A DNA stretch of 64,000 nucleotides from PNAI01 sp035574295 (GCA_035574295.1 DATLYX010000039.1:51059-115058); one strand, 5' to 3'. Shown: positions 17,070 to 27,115, numbered from the stretch's first letter. Notes: generated from the letters alone by a model not told the origin. Numbers and translations: made by a program.

Positions 17070-17870
17070 ATGTATTTTTCGGCATCAAAAATTCTCGGCT
17101 TCTTCGCGCTGCCGTCTAATTTCATCCTGACGCTGGGTGTGGTCGGGGCACTGCTGTTGCTCACGCGGTGGGCGCGGCTCGGGCGGCGCCTGATGGTTGC
17201 CAGTGTGGTTCTGTTCGGCCTTGCGGGACTCTCGCCGCTGGGGAATCTGCTCATGCTTCCGCTCGAGCAGCGTTTTGCGCCTTGGGAGCAACGCGGCGGC
17301 GCGCCCGACGGCATAATTATCCTCGGCGGCGCCATCAATCCGGAGGTTTCGACGGCGCGCGGCACGGCGGCGCTCAACGAGGCATCCGAACGTCTGGTGG
17401 CGGCGGCGCAATTGGCCCGGCAGTTTCCGGATGCCCGCATCATCTTCTCCGGCGGCAACGGAAACCTGCTCTTGCGCGAAGGGACGGAAGCGGATTTTGC
17501 GCTCCGTGTGCTAGAAACCCTCGGTGTGTCTCGCGCGCGGGTGAAACTCGAGGACCGCTCGCGCAACACCATCGAAAACGCGGCGTTTACCAAGCAGATC
17601 GCGGCGCCAAGAGCTGGGGAGCGGTGGTTGCTCGTGACCTCGGCCTATCATATGCCCCGCGCCATCGGCCTGTTTCGGCAGGTCGGGTTCTTGGTGGAAG
17701 CTTACCCAGTGGATTTTCGAACGCGCGGCACGATCGATTGGGCGCCGCCGTTTGCCCGCGCGGGCGAAGGCCTCGTGCGCACGGATACTGCGGCGCGCGA
17801 ATGGATCGGGCTTTTCGCCCATTGGATCAGCGGCCACTCATCCGCGCTGTTCCCAGGGCCAGGACGATGA
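17070..17870 (+). CDS. YdcF-family (DUF218) membrane protein
   Basis: A 266-residue protein with two N-terminal membrane helices (about 14-34 and 41-60) and a soluble DUF218 domain with DGIIILGGA, IIFSGGNG, NTIENAAFT and VTSAYHMPRAIGLF motifs. DUF218 proteins include SanA/ElyC-type envelope proteins connected to peptidoglycan or lipid carrier metabolism; the chemistry is unproven. It begins 8 bp after the RraA-like gene, so the four genes from 14648 onward probably share a transcript. It converges with the DUF599 gene. Confidence 0.88.
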   Translation: MYFSASKILGFFALPSNFILTLGVVGALLLLTRWARLGRRLMVASVVLFGLAGLSPLGNLLMLPLEQRFAPWEQRGGAPDGIIILGGAINPEVSTARGTAALNEASERLVAAAQLARQFPDARIIFSGGNGNLLLREGTEADFALRVLETLGVSRARVKLEDRSRNTIENAAFTKQIAAPRAGERWLLVTSAYHMPRAIGLFRQVGFLVEAYPVDFRTRGTIDWAPPFARAGEGLVRTDTAAREWIGLFAHWISGHSSALFPGPGR

Positions 17871-17931
17871 TTACTTCCCTCTCGTCGCATCCCGCTGCAA
17901 GGACGGTGACGACAGCGGTATTGTGCGCAAG

Positions 17932-18615
17932 TCATGCGCCGACTAGGGCGCGGCGGGAGTCGGAGGCAAACTGCCGGCGCCACATCACCACCACCACGGC
18001 GACGGTTGCGGCGAGAAACACGACGGGGCTGACGAACCAGCCGAGATAGCCGAGCGCAAAGAAGAAGGCGCGCTGGCCGCGGTTGAAATGCAGGCCCGCC
18101 ACTTCGGTCAGGCGCGCGGCGCGCGCAGCCAGGGCCTTCGACTCAGCGGAGTCCTTTTGTTCGATCGGCGCGGTGGCGCCGATCATGATCGCCACGTAGT
18201 TGAATAGGCGGTAGGCCCAGGCAAACTTGAAAAACGCATAGACGAAGATGATGGCAAGGCCCATCGACTTAGCCTGCCACTGGGTGGCGGTAGTGCGCGC
18301 GGCGAAGGGCAGCGCGCCGATCACCTCCAGCACCTGCTCGTTGGAATGCAACAGCGTCAGCGAGCCGCCGAGCGCAATCAGCGAGGTGGAGGCAAAGAAG
18401 GCATTGCCGTTCTGCAGGGCGGCGACGATCTGGGTGTCGACAATGCGCACCTCGCGCGCCAGCATCTGCTGCATCCATTGATAGCGATAGCGGTGCATCA
18501 GCGCGTTGAGGCTGCGACCGCCGTACGGCGTCCTCTCAACCGTAATCGCGTAGGCAATCCAGGCGCCGACAAAACAGGCGAGCGCAATCAGGTCGAGGGT
18601 CGAGAACAGCGGCAT
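17932..18615 (-). CDS. DUF599 family membrane protein
   Basis: A 227-residue protein with four or five hydrophobic segments (about 6-24, 76-102, 118-146, 183-212). The conserved family blocks are visible: RSLNALMHRYR, a Q-rich MREVRIVDTQIVAAL-like stretch, NGNAFFASTSLIALGG, and HFNRGQRAFFFALGYLGW. The function of DUF599 is unknown. The ATG at 18615 is preferred because the family starts a few residues before the first helix. No clear ribosome-binding site is visible. Gene is divergent from the GST gene. Confidence 0.88.
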   Translation of the reverse strand: MPLFSTLDLIALACFVGAWIAYAITVERTPYGGRSLNALMHRYRYQWMQQMLAREVRIVDTQIVAALQNGNAFFASTSLIALGGSLTLLHSNEQVLEVIGALPFAARTTATQWQAKSMGLAIIFVYAFFKFAWAYRLFNYVAIMIGATAPIEQKDSAESKALAARAARLTEVAGLHFNRGQRAFFFALGYLGWFVSPVVFLAATVAVVVVMWRRQFASDSRRALVGA

Positions 18616-18735
18616 GGTGCGAATCGCGCTTACGCGCATGCTGCACGTTCGACCGCACCGAGGCAACGCCGAGCCCTTGACCGTAAGCCCGGCTCTGCCA
18701 CTCTGCACGCCGCGGTGCAAGCGAAAGGGGACCCG

Positions 18736-19407
18736 GTGCTCAAGCTCATACTCGGCAACAAGAACTATTCGTCCTGGTCGTTTCGGCCGTGGATCGGCAT
18801 GAAGGTCGCGGGCATCGATTTCGAGGAGGAAGTGATCTCGCTCGATGCGCCGGAATTCAAACAGCGCGTGGGGCAAATCTCCGGAACGGGTAAGCTGCCG
18901 GTGTTGATCGACGGCGACATCAGGATCTGGGAGTCGCTCGCGATCCTCGAATATGTCGCGGAAAAATTTCCCGACGCCGGGCTGTGGCCGCGCGATGCGG
19001 CGGCGCGCGCGCATGCCCGCACCATCGCCGCGGAGATGCACGCGGGCTTTGCGGCGCTGCGAAAACATTGCCCGATGAACATGTGGCGGCCGGCAAAGAA
19101 GATGCCGTTGCCGGAGGAGGTTGCCGCCGACGTCAAGCGCATCGACGGCATGTGGACGGACTGCCTGGCGCGGTTCGGCGGGGGTGGACCTTTCCTGTTC
19201 GGCGCATTTACTGCGGCGGACGCCATGTACGCACCGGTGGTGGCGCGCTTTCACACCTATGCGATCGATGTCGGGGCGGCGGCGCGCGGCTACATGGCCG
19301 CCATGATGGCGTTGCCGGCCTGGGCAGAGTGGGTCTCAGCGGCCCGCAAGGAGCCGTGGGTGCTTCCCCATGACGAGCCCGATTGGCCGACCGTGCTGCG
19401 GGCCTAG
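18736..19407 (+). CDS. glutathione S-transferase family protein
   Basis: A 223-residue protein with an N-terminal thioredoxin-like domain (LILGNKNYSSWSFRPW, then GTGKLPVLIDGDIRIWESLAIL, where the cis-Pro and the Glu-Ser pair bind glutathione) and an all-helical C-terminal domain (FLFGAFTAADAMYAPVV). Ser12 or Ser13 is the likely thiol-activating residue. The start is taken as GTG at 18736, preceded by AAAGGGGA with 5-base spacing, because homologues begin at KLILGNKNYSSWS. The substrate is unknown. Confidence 0.88.
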   Translation: MLKLILGNKNYSSWSFRPWIGMKVAGIDFEEEVISLDAPEFKQRVGQISGTGKLPVLIDGDIRIWESLAILEYVAEKFPDAGLWPRDAAARAHARTIAAEMHAGFAALRKHCPMNMWRPAKKMPLPEEVAADVKRIDGMWTDCLARFGGGGPFLFGAFTAADAMYAPVVARFHTYAIDVGAAARGYMAAMMALPAWAEWVSAARKEPWVLPHDEPDWPTVLRA

Positions 19408-19600
19408 GCGCTCCGCGGAGCGACCAAATGCCCGAAGGGGCTTGCAAATATCCGGCAAGCACCTATTCCTTTGCCGGGTTTGATCCCAAGAGGGGACTCT
19501 TGCCGTTGTTCGAGCCGCCGGCCTTTTCGGCAGCTTGCAGAAGGGGGAGGGTGCCGCATTAAAAACCGCGAAACCGCGAATGCCGCCGGGAGACATGGAC

Positions 19601-20776
19601 ATGCTACGTGTGCTTGCCTTGCTTTGTGCAGTTGCGTTCACCCTGGCCACGGCGCCGAGCGCGCTGGCAACGAACCACGAGGCGCCCGCCGGGATTAAGG
19701 GGATTTTCCTGCTGACCGACTATCCGGCCGTCACGGTGCGGCCGGGTGCTGCGTCGACGATCAGCCTGCGGTTGCAAAATTACGCCTTGCCGCCGGAGAA
19801 CCTTAAGCTGTCGGTGTCCGGCGTCCCGGCAGGGTGGACGGCAACCCTGCTCGGCGGCGGCCAGCCGGTGGCGGCGGCCATGCCGCTCACCAACCAGAGC
19901 GTCTCGTTGCAACTGCGGGTCGATGTACCGGCGACCGCGGCGCTCGGCACGCACACGCTGACGGTGACCGCCGCTGGCAGCTCGGCCCAGGTCAATCTGC
20001 CGATCGCGATCACGCTAGCGAAAGATTTGCCGGCCAAGCTTTCGATAGAGGCGCAATTGCCCTCGCTGCGGGGCACGGCCAAGTCTTCGTTCGAATATCA
20101 GTTCAACATCAAGAACGACAGCGGGCGCAATCTCGTGGTGAGCTTCACAGCAAGCGCACCGCAGAACTTCGAAACGTCGTTCACAGAGCAATACGGCAGC
20201 CAGGAGATCAGCTCGATCCCGATCGAGGCCGGTCAGTCCAAGGGCATCAAACTGAGAGTGCGGCCGCCGAGCACGATCGGTGCGGGCAGCTATCCGGTCA
20301 AAGTTTCGGTCAAGTCCGAGGATGCAACGGCGGAAGCGTCGGTGACGCTTGAGGTCGCCGGTCAGCCGCGGCTCAATCTGACCGGGCGCGACGGGTTGCT
20401 GAGCGCGAGCGCGGAGGCAGGCGTCGAGCGAACAGTCCCGATCCTGGTGACCAACACCGGCACGGCACCGGCCGAGGACATCGAGCTGTCGGGCAGCGGG
20501 CCGAGCGGCTGGAAGATCGAGTTCCAACCCAAAGCCATCGACAGCATCCCGCCGGGCCAGAACAAGGAAGTGCAGGCGCAGATCACGCCGCCGCCGAAGG
20601 CGGTCGCGGGGGACTATGTGGTGACGCTGCGGGCCTCGGCGCGCGGTGAGACATCTTCCTCCGATTTCCGCATCGGGGTGCGCACTTCAACGCAGTGGTG
20701 GGTCGTCGGCGCCGGCATCATTGCGGTGGCGCTTCTGGTGATGGTGGGAGCGGTGGCAAGGTTCGGCCGGCGATGA
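19601..20776 (+). CDS. secreted NEW3-domain protein with C-terminal membrane anchor
   Basis: A 391-residue protein: signal peptide (residues 1-23, ending in SALA), a series of immunoglobulin-like beta modules of the NEW3/CARDB type (repeated patterns such as SVSGVPAGWTATL and SGSGPSGWKIEF), and one C-terminal helix (WWVVGAGIIAVALLVMVG) followed by basic residues. It should sit on the outer face of the inner membrane. Its TGA overlaps the ATG of an ABC ATPase gene, so it is probably a periplasmic partner of that exporter. ATG at 19601 has GGGAG 8 bases upstream; ATGs at 19595 and 19580 are alternatives. Confidence 0.85.
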   Translation: MLRVLALLCAVAFTLATAPSALATNHEAPAGIKGIFLLTDYPAVTVRPGAASTISLRLQNYALPPENLKLSVSGVPAGWTATLLGGGQPVAAAMPLTNQSVSLQLRVDVPATAALGTHTLTVTAAGSSAQVNLPIAITLAKDLPAKLSIEAQLPSLRGTAKSSFEYQFNIKNDSGRNLVVSFTASAPQNFETSFTEQYGSQEISSIPIEAGQSKGIKLRVRPPSTIGAGSYPVKVSVKSEDATAEASVTLEVAGQPRLNLTGRDGLLSASAEAGVERTVPILVTNTGTAPAEDIELSGSGPSGWKIEFQPKAIDSIPPGQNKEVQAQITPPPKAVAGDYVVTLRASARGETSSSDFRIGVRTSTQWWVVGAGIIAVALLVMVGAVARFGRR

Positions 20777-21717
20777 GTGACACCGTCATCGAAGTCAGCG
20801 GGTTGACCAAGCGCTACGGCAAGACAACCGCCGTGGACGGCATCTCGTTCACGATCTCGCGCGGCGAGATTTTCGGGCTGCTCGGACCGAACGGTGCGGG
20901 CAAGACCACGACGATTCTCATGCTGCTCGGGCTGAGCGACGTGACGTCGGGGACGGTGCGCGTGCTCGGGCACGATCCCGGCCGCGAGCCGCTGCAGGTG
21001 AAAAGCCGCGTCGGCTACCTGCCGGACAGCGTCGGCTTCTACGACAATCTCACCGCCGTGGAAAACCTGGTCTATACCGCGCGCCTGATCGGCGTTCCGG
21101 CGGCGGAGCGGCAGGAGCGCATAGAGGCCGCGCTCGAGCGCGTCGGACTTACTTCGGTGGCGCATGATCGCGTCGGCACCTATTCGCGCGGCATGCGGCA
21201 GAGGCTCGGACTGGCGGAAATTCTGATGAAGAAAGCTGCGATCGCGATCCTGGACGAGCCGACATCCGGCCTCGATCCGCAGGCGACGGCCGAGCTTCTG
21301 GAAATCATCCGCAGCCTGCGCAGGGATGGCGTTGCGGTGCTGCTCTCCTCGCACCTGCTCGAGCGGGTGCAGAGCGTGTGCGACCGCGTGGCCTTGTTCG
21401 ACAAGGGTCGCATCGTGCTGATGGGCACCGTGCCGCAGCTTGCGCGCCAGGTGCTGGGAGGGGGATACCACGTGGAGGTGGAAGCCGACGGCGCGGGGCT
21501 TGCGGAAAAACTGGCGCAGGTCCCGGGCGTGCGGTCGGTCGAACGGCTCGGGCCGGGGCGGCTGCGGCTGTTGTCGGATGACGACGTGAGGCCGCAGGCT
21601 GCGGCGGCGGTGGTCAACGCCGGGGGTGCGCTGCGGCGGCTCTCGGTCGAGGAGCCGAGCCTCGACGCGATCTACAACCGCTACTTCCAAAAGCAGGAGG
21701 TCGCCCATGCCGCGTAA
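20773..21717 (+). CDS. ABC-2 type exporter ATP-binding protein
   Basis: A 314-residue ABC ATPase: Walker A GPNGAGKTT (38-46), Q/D-loop GYLPDSVGFYDNLT, signature YSRGMRQR (137-144), Walker B AIAILDEPTSGLD (157-169), and switch His in LLSSHLLE. The C-terminal 90 residues are the extra domain seen in NosF/CcmA-like exporters. ATG at 20773 overlaps the previous stop (ATGA), so it is translationally coupled to the NEW3 protein. Substrate unknown; the NosF-like layout suggests assembly or export at the envelope. Confidence 0.93.
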   Translation: MSDTVIEVSGLTKRYGKTTAVDGISFTISRGEIFGLLGPNGAGKTTTILMLLGLSDVTSGTVRVLGHDPGREPLQVKSRVGYLPDSVGFYDNLTAVENLVYTARLIGVPAAERQERIEAALERVGLTSVAHDRVGTYSRGMRQRLGLAEILMKKAAIAILDEPTSGLDPQATAELLEIIRSLRRDGVAVLLSSHLLERVQSVCDRVALFDKGRIVLMGTVPQLARQVLGGGYHVEVEADGAGLAEKLAQVPGVRSVERLGPGRLRLLSDDDVRPQAAAAVVNAGGALRRLSVEEPSLDAIYNRYFQKQEVAHAA

Positions 21718-21759
21718 CGGGGATCCCGGCGCGCAGCGGGCGCAACCGCGAGCCGTCCC

Positions 21760-22788
21760 ATGAACCGCAGCGCTACCGACGTCGAACGCAAGCCGGCCGA
21801 AGCCGCGAAGCAGTGGTTCTCTCGCGCGCGGCGCGAGGGGTCGCCGTGGCGCGGGCTCGGCATCGTGTTCCTGAAGGAACTCGCCGACAACTTGAGCAGC
21901 GCGCGCATGCTCGTGCTCGAATTCCTGATGGTGTTGTTCGGTGCGGTGGTGGTGTACATCGCCGCCGAGCAATTGCGCGAGGGCACGGCGGAGGATCCGT
22001 TCCTGTTCATGCGGCTGTTCGCGCCGCCGCGCGAGCCGCTGCTCACCTTCGTGACCGTGATCAGCATCCTGGTGCCGCTGATGGCCATCGGGCTCGGGTT
22101 CGACGCGATCAACGGCGAACACAACCGGCGCACGCTGTCGCGGATTCTGGCGCAGCCGATTTATCGCGACGCGCTCTTGTTGGGCAAATTCCTCGCCGCG
22201 CTCGCGACGCTCACCATCAGTCTGGTGATCCTGTGGCTCCTGGTGATCGGCTTCGGCCTGGTGCGGCTCGGCATTCCGCCCAACGGTGAGGAACTGGCGC
22301 GGGCGATGGTGTTTCTGGTGGTGACGGTGTGCTACGCCGGGGTATGGCTGGCGCTGGCGATGCTGTTCTCGGTGGTGTTCCGGGCGCCGGCCACCGCAGC
22401 GCTGATGACGCTCGGGCTGTGGCTGTTCTTTGCGTTGTTGTGGCCGGCGCTGGCCCGGCCGATCGCGGAACTGATCGCACCGCCGGACATCCGCTACCTG
22501 ATGCTCGGCCTGCCCACGCCGGACACGTTGGTGTGGCAGATTATGCTTGCGCGGCTCTCGCCCGGCACCCTCTACAGCGAGGCGATTACGGCCATCCTCA
22601 ACCCGGAGACGCGCGCGCTCGGGCCGCTGTTCCTCGACCAGTTGCAAGGCATGGTGCGCGGCGCCCCGCTGCCGTTCTGGGAGAGCGTGGTGCTGGCCTG
22701 GCCGCAGACGGTGGCGCTGATCGCGGCGACGATACTCTTGTTCGTGGTCGGTTACGTGCTGTTCCAACGGCAGGAAGTGCGGGCGTAG
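21760..22788 (+). CDS. ABC-2 type exporter permease (NosY-like)
   Basis: A 342-residue membrane protein with about six helices in two clusters (residues about 48-66, 104-128, 146-172, 180-208, 215-235, 315-335) and a large loop between helices 5 and 6. The first helix is preceded by FLKELADNLSSARML, and INGEHNRRTLSRILAQPIYRDALLLGKF is the coupling segment typical of NosY-like ABC-2 permeases. It follows the ATPase by 42 bp and completes a three-gene operon with the NEW3 protein. No nosZ, nosD or copper genes are present, so a role in N2O reduction is not supported. Confidence 0.9.
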   Translation: MNRSATDVERKPAEAAKQWFSRARREGSPWRGLGIVFLKELADNLSSARMLVLEFLMVLFGAVVVYIAAEQLREGTAEDPFLFMRLFAPPREPLLTFVTVISILVPLMAIGLGFDAINGEHNRRTLSRILAQPIYRDALLLGKFLAALATLTISLVILWLLVIGFGLVRLGIPPNGEELARAMVFLVVTVCYAGVWLALAMLFSVVFRAPATAALMTLGLWLFFALLWPALARPIAELIAPPDIRYLMLGLPTPDTLVWQIMLARLSPGTLYSEAITAILNPETRALGPLFLDQLQGMVRGAPLPFWESVVLAWPQTVALIAATILLFVVGYVLFQRQEVRA

Positions 22789-22915
22789 CACCGCCGGGGC
22801 CGGGTGGGGAATGCCCTGAGCCCATGCATTTGCCTTGTGGACCTGAAGCCGCCACCCCCTCGTGGCCGGCCCGGCGTCGCGGCTAGAGTCGCGGCCGGAT
22901 CACGGTGATGCGCGC

Positions 22916-24520
<1,605 letters not shown>

Positions 24521-24523
24521 GCC

Positions 24524-24559
24524 GCTTGCTAAAGCGTGATGGCTTGCTAAAGCGTGATG
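24524..24559 (+). repeat. 18-bp perfect tandem direct repeat
   Basis: Two adjacent identical 18-bp copies of GCTTGCTAAAGCGTGATG (24524-24541 and 24542-24559) lie just after the mccB stop codon. The second copy contains the left terminal inverted repeat of the palindromic element that follows, so the duplication probably reflects an insertion or slippage event at the element's edge. Confidence 0.85.
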
Positions 24560-24790
24560 AGATGAGTTTGGCGCGCCCCGGATGCGGTGCAGCGCGCAGC
24601 ACCTTCAGGCGCGGATCGGTGCACCGCTGATCCGGGACCGCCAAGGGCGATGCCGCACAGCGCCGTGCAGCGGTGACGATTTTCAACGTTGATCCCTTGC
24701 GCGGTCCCGGGTCAGCAGCGCACTGGTGCGCTGACGCTCCGCGCTGCGCTGCGCCCGGGACATGAGGCAATTTCAATTCATCATGCTTTA
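24548..24790. repeat. MITE-like palindromic intergenic element
   Basis: A 243-bp non-coding element bounded by 13-bp inverted ends TAAAGCRTGATGA (24548-24560, complement at 24778-24790). Inside, GCTGATCCGGGACCGC (24626-24641) pairs with 24701-24716 with one mismatch, and GCGCAGCAC/GTGCGCTG-type short palindromes flank it. The CCCGGGAC-rich core resembles intergenic repeats I know from Bradyrhizobium and Rhodopseudomonas. No transposase is encoded. It fills most of the gap 24521-24908 and could fold into a long hairpin in RNA. Confidence 0.65.
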
Positions 24791-24908
24791 AGGCGGATCC
24801 TTTAATAAGGTTGATCCGCTGCGTGTCTCTGCACGCAAAATTTACAAAAGCACTGCAAGTAACAATCATGAACTTCGCAGGATTTCTGTAATCCTTCGGA
24901 CCGAGAAC

Positions 24909-24983
24909 TTATTTATCGACCTTCTTCAGGTAGCTGCCGCCGCGTCTCGATCTCCGCGCCGTAGCGCCTTTTCTCCCGGTCAT
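24909..24983 (-). CDS. possible 24-residue basic peptide
   Basis: A short frame starting at ATG 24983 encodes a very basic peptide (MTGRKGATARRS, then RRGGSYLKKVDK). The GGSYLKKV-like ending looks protein-like, and a CGATGAGGAAAG stretch with weak Shine-Dalgarno character precedes it. It lies between the DUF2905 gene and the palindromic element on the same strand as DUF2905. The evidence is thin, and it may be the remnant of a longer gene. Confidence 0.25.
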   Translation of the reverse strand: MTGRKGATARRSRRGGSYLKKVDK

Positions 24984-25031
24984 TGGCTTTCCTCATCGAT
25001 ATCAGCCGCAAGGTCGGACGCCAACTTCGCC

Positions 25032-25232
25032 TCACCGGTTCAGCACCCACAGCACGAGCGAGAGCACGATGCTGGCGATGAGGCTGGTCATCAGCGGAAT
25101 GTAGATGCGGGTGCCTTCGCGTTCGATCACGATGTCGCCGGGCAGGCGGCCGAGCCCGAGCTTCGACAACCAAGGCCACAACAGACCGGTGATCAGGATG
25201 ATGAGCCCGAGAATGATCAGAAAGCGCGACAT
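25032..25232 (-). CDS. DUF2905 small membrane protein
   Basis: A 66-residue protein with two hydrophobic helices (about 4-20 and 46-63) separated by the family motif KLGLGRLPGDIVIEREGTRIYIPL, which identifies DUF2905. The function is unknown; it is a widespread inner-membrane protein, often placed near ruvB or queA in other bacteria but here alone. ATG at 25232 is preceded by GGGAGC. A longer frame upstream exists but adds a sequence with no family match. Confidence 0.9.
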   Translation of the reverse strand: MSRFLIILGLIILITGLLWPWLSKLGLGRLPGDIVIEREGTRIYIPLMTSLIASIVLSLVLWVLNR

Positions 25233-25295
25233 CGCTGCTCCCGAAATGCAGATTGGAATGCGGATTGCTGCGCCGGCGCTTTCAGCCATACGGCC

Positions 25296-25337
25296 GAACG
25301 CACACGGCGGAACGCACACGGCGGAACGCACACGGCG
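25296..25337. repeat. three tandem copies of a 14-bp unit
   Basis: GAACGCACACGGCG occurs three times without interruption (25296-25309, 25310-25323, 25324-25337) in the gap between DUF2905 and the cytochrome-like gene. The copies are identical and there are no spacers, so this is a minisatellite rather than a CRISPR array. The following 100 bp also contains the repeated words GGGTTGGCAAG and GCGTGTTAG. Confidence 0.85.
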
Positions 25338-25524
25338 GACTCACGCCCCGCGGCCGCAAAGGGCTGCCGCGCGCCGATCCATGCCAGTATCTAGAACCGG
25401 ATGGCGCGGCGACAAGAGTGGGTTGGCAAGCATGCGCTGGGGTTGGCAAGGGGGCGGCGGTACCGCGCGTGTTAGATTGCTGGGCGTGTTAGGTTGAGGT
25501 CGTCGATTCTGCGGGAGAATTCGC

Positions 25525-26109
25525 ATGAGCAGGATTTTGATGTGCGCGCGCAAAGCGCGACAGCGCAGCGCGGGGAGCGTCCGTCGGTGGCCGGCTGTGT
25601 GGACGGGATTTGGGGCGGCGGCGGTTGTCGTTGCAATCGTCCTCGATGCGGCTCGCTCGCAGCCGGCACAGCCGACGCAGCCGGCCGGGCCTGTCGCTCC
25701 GGCTGCGCAGGCGCAAGCCAAGCCCTACACGCCGGCGCTTGCCGAATTCATGCTCGGCATTCAGGCCCAGCATGCCAAGCTCTGGCTCGCGGCGCGGGCG
25801 CAGAACTGGCCGCTTGCCGCCTATCAGCTCGGGGAAATCAAGGAATTGTTCGAGGAGGTGGAGGAGCGCATTCCGGTCTACAAGGATCTCCCCGTCGGCA
25901 AAATGATCGAAGTGATCACCAAGGGACCCGTGTCTGAGCTGGAGAAGGCGGTGGAGGCCAAAAATTTCAAAAATTTTTCCGTCGCCTATTACAAGCTGAC
26001 CGACGCCTGCAACGATTGCCACAAATCGGCCAGCCGCGGGTTCATCGTGATCCGGACGCCGTTCCGCTCGCCCTATCCGAGCCAGGATTTCCGGCCGCCG
26101 CGACGCTGA
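25525..26109 (+). CDS. cytochrome c-like protein with C-terminal CXXCH
   Basis: A 194-residue protein with an N-terminal hydrophobic signal anchor (about 22-45), a Pro/Ala/Gln-rich linker (46-67), then a helical domain ending in CNDCHK (Cys162, Cys165, His166), a c-type heme attachment site. The heme motif near the C terminus and the helical pattern (AKLWLAARAQNWPLAAYQLGEIKE) recall cytochrome c-prime-like helical bundles, not class I cytochromes; no obvious axial Met is seen. It should be a periplasmic, membrane-tethered heme protein. GGGAGA lies upstream of the ATG. Redox partner unknown. Confidence 0.75.
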   Translation: MSRILMCARKARQRSAGSVRRWPAVWTGFGAAAVVVAIVLDAARSQPAQPTQPAGPVAPAAQAQAKPYTPALAEFMLGIQAQHAKLWLAARAQNWPLAAYQLGEIKELFEEVEERIPVYKDLPVGKMIEVITKGPVSELEKAVEAKNFKNFSVAYYKLTDACNDCHKSASRGFIVIRTPFRSPYPSQDFRPPRR

Positions 26110-26137
26110 GGACGCGGCAGCCGGAGGTGCTGAGGGA

Positions 26138-27115
26138 TCAAAGGGTCACCACCACGTTGCCCATGGCCTTGCCCTGTTCCACCGCCTCGTGCGCAGCGAC
26201 GATGTCGTCGATCGGCAGGGTGAGTGCCACGTTGTTGATCAACGTCTTGTTCTCCAGCATGCGGTTGATGGTGTTGATGGCGGCGGTGCGTTCGTCGGGC
26301 GTCAGCTCGTAGACGAAAATCCACCGCATCACGATCTGGTTGACGAGCAGGAATTGCGCGGGGATCTGCGCCTCGGGACTGCCGGTGCCGTACACCACGA
26401 CGGTGCCGCGCGGCCGTAGGACGCCAGGGTAGAGTTTTGCGTTGGCGGCGAGATCCATCTCGATCACGGCGTCGACGCCGGCGCCGTCGGTGAGGTCCTT
26501 GATGATGGCGGCGACGTTCTCGCGCTTGTAGTCAATGGTGTGGTCGGCACCGGCCTCGCGCGCGAGCTTGGCCTTGGCCTCGGAGCTGACGGTGGCGATC
26601 ACCACGGCGCCGCACGCCTTGGCGAACTGAACGACATAATGGCCGACGCCGCCGGCGCCGCCGGTTACCAGGAGGGTGCTGGCGGCGTTCGCCCCGGCCA
26701 CCGCCACCGCGTGGTATGCGGTCATGGCGGGGATGCCGAGGCAGGCGCCGGCCTCGTAGCTCGTGTGCGCGGGTAGTCTTACGGCCTGCGCCGAAGGCAG
26801 CACGATGTATTCGGCGCAGGTGCCGAAGGCGCGCTTCCACTGGCCGTTCCACAGCCATACGCGCTCGCCAAGCCGCGTTGCGGGCACGCCGTCGCCGATC
26901 ATGTCGATGTCGCCGGCGCCGTCGCTGTGCGGGATCACGCGCGGGAAGGCGATCTTGCGCGTGCGGCCCTCGCGCGCCTTCACGTCGGAGGGATTCACGC
27001 CGGAGGTTTTCAGGCGCACGCGCACCTCGCCGGGGCCGGGGCGCGGGGTCTCCACCTCGCCGAGTTGCAGAACCTCGCGGGCGGCGCCGTTCCGCTCATA
27101 GTAGGCTGCTCGCAT
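26138..27115 (-). CDS. zinc-free NADPH:quinone oxidoreductase, MDR superfamily
   Basis: A 325-residue medium-chain dehydrogenase/reductase. It has the GroES-like N domain (MRAAYYERNGAAREVLQ, GVNPSDVKAREG) and the Rossmann segment VTGGAGGVGHYVVQFAKACGA. The catalytic zinc ligands of alcohol dehydrogenases are absent, as in quinone reductases of the zeta-crystallin type. It would reduce quinones or enones with NADPH in the cytosol. ATG at 27115 is backed by GGGAGG upstream. It is divergent from the SDR gene by about 107 bp. Confidence 0.9.
   Translation of the reverse strand: MRAAYYERNGAAREVLQLGEVETPRPGPGEVRVRLKTSGVNPSDVKAREGRTRKIAFPRVIPHSDGAGDIDMIGDGVPATRLGERVWLWNGQWKRAFGTCAEYIVLPSAQAVRLPAHTSYEAGACLGIPAMTAYHAVAVAGANAASTLLVTGGAGGVGHYVVQFAKACGAVVIATVSSEAKAKLAREAGADHTIDYKRENVAAIIKDLTDGAGVDAVIEMDLAANAKLYPGVLRPRGTVVVYGTGSPEAQIPAQFLLVNQIVMRWIFVYELTPDERTAAINTINRMLENKTLINNVALTLPIDDIVAAHEAVEQGKAMGNVVVTL

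Noticed and set aside
20773..22788. Nitrous oxide reductase accessory genes nosF-nosY
   Set aside because: Sequence layout is NosFY-like, but nosZ, nosD, nosL and nosR are absent and the upstream partner is a NEW3 protein.
20614..22791. 725-codon minus-strand open frame across the ABC exporter operon
   Set aside because: Extreme His/Arg/Glu/Gln composition and complete overlap with three well-supported genes on the other strand.
24548..24790. Insertion sequence
   Set aside because: Inverted ends are present but there is no transposase frame and the element is only 243 bp.
25296..25337. Possible CRISPR array
   Set aside because: Three 14-bp repeats are directly abutting with no spacers and no cas genes nearby.
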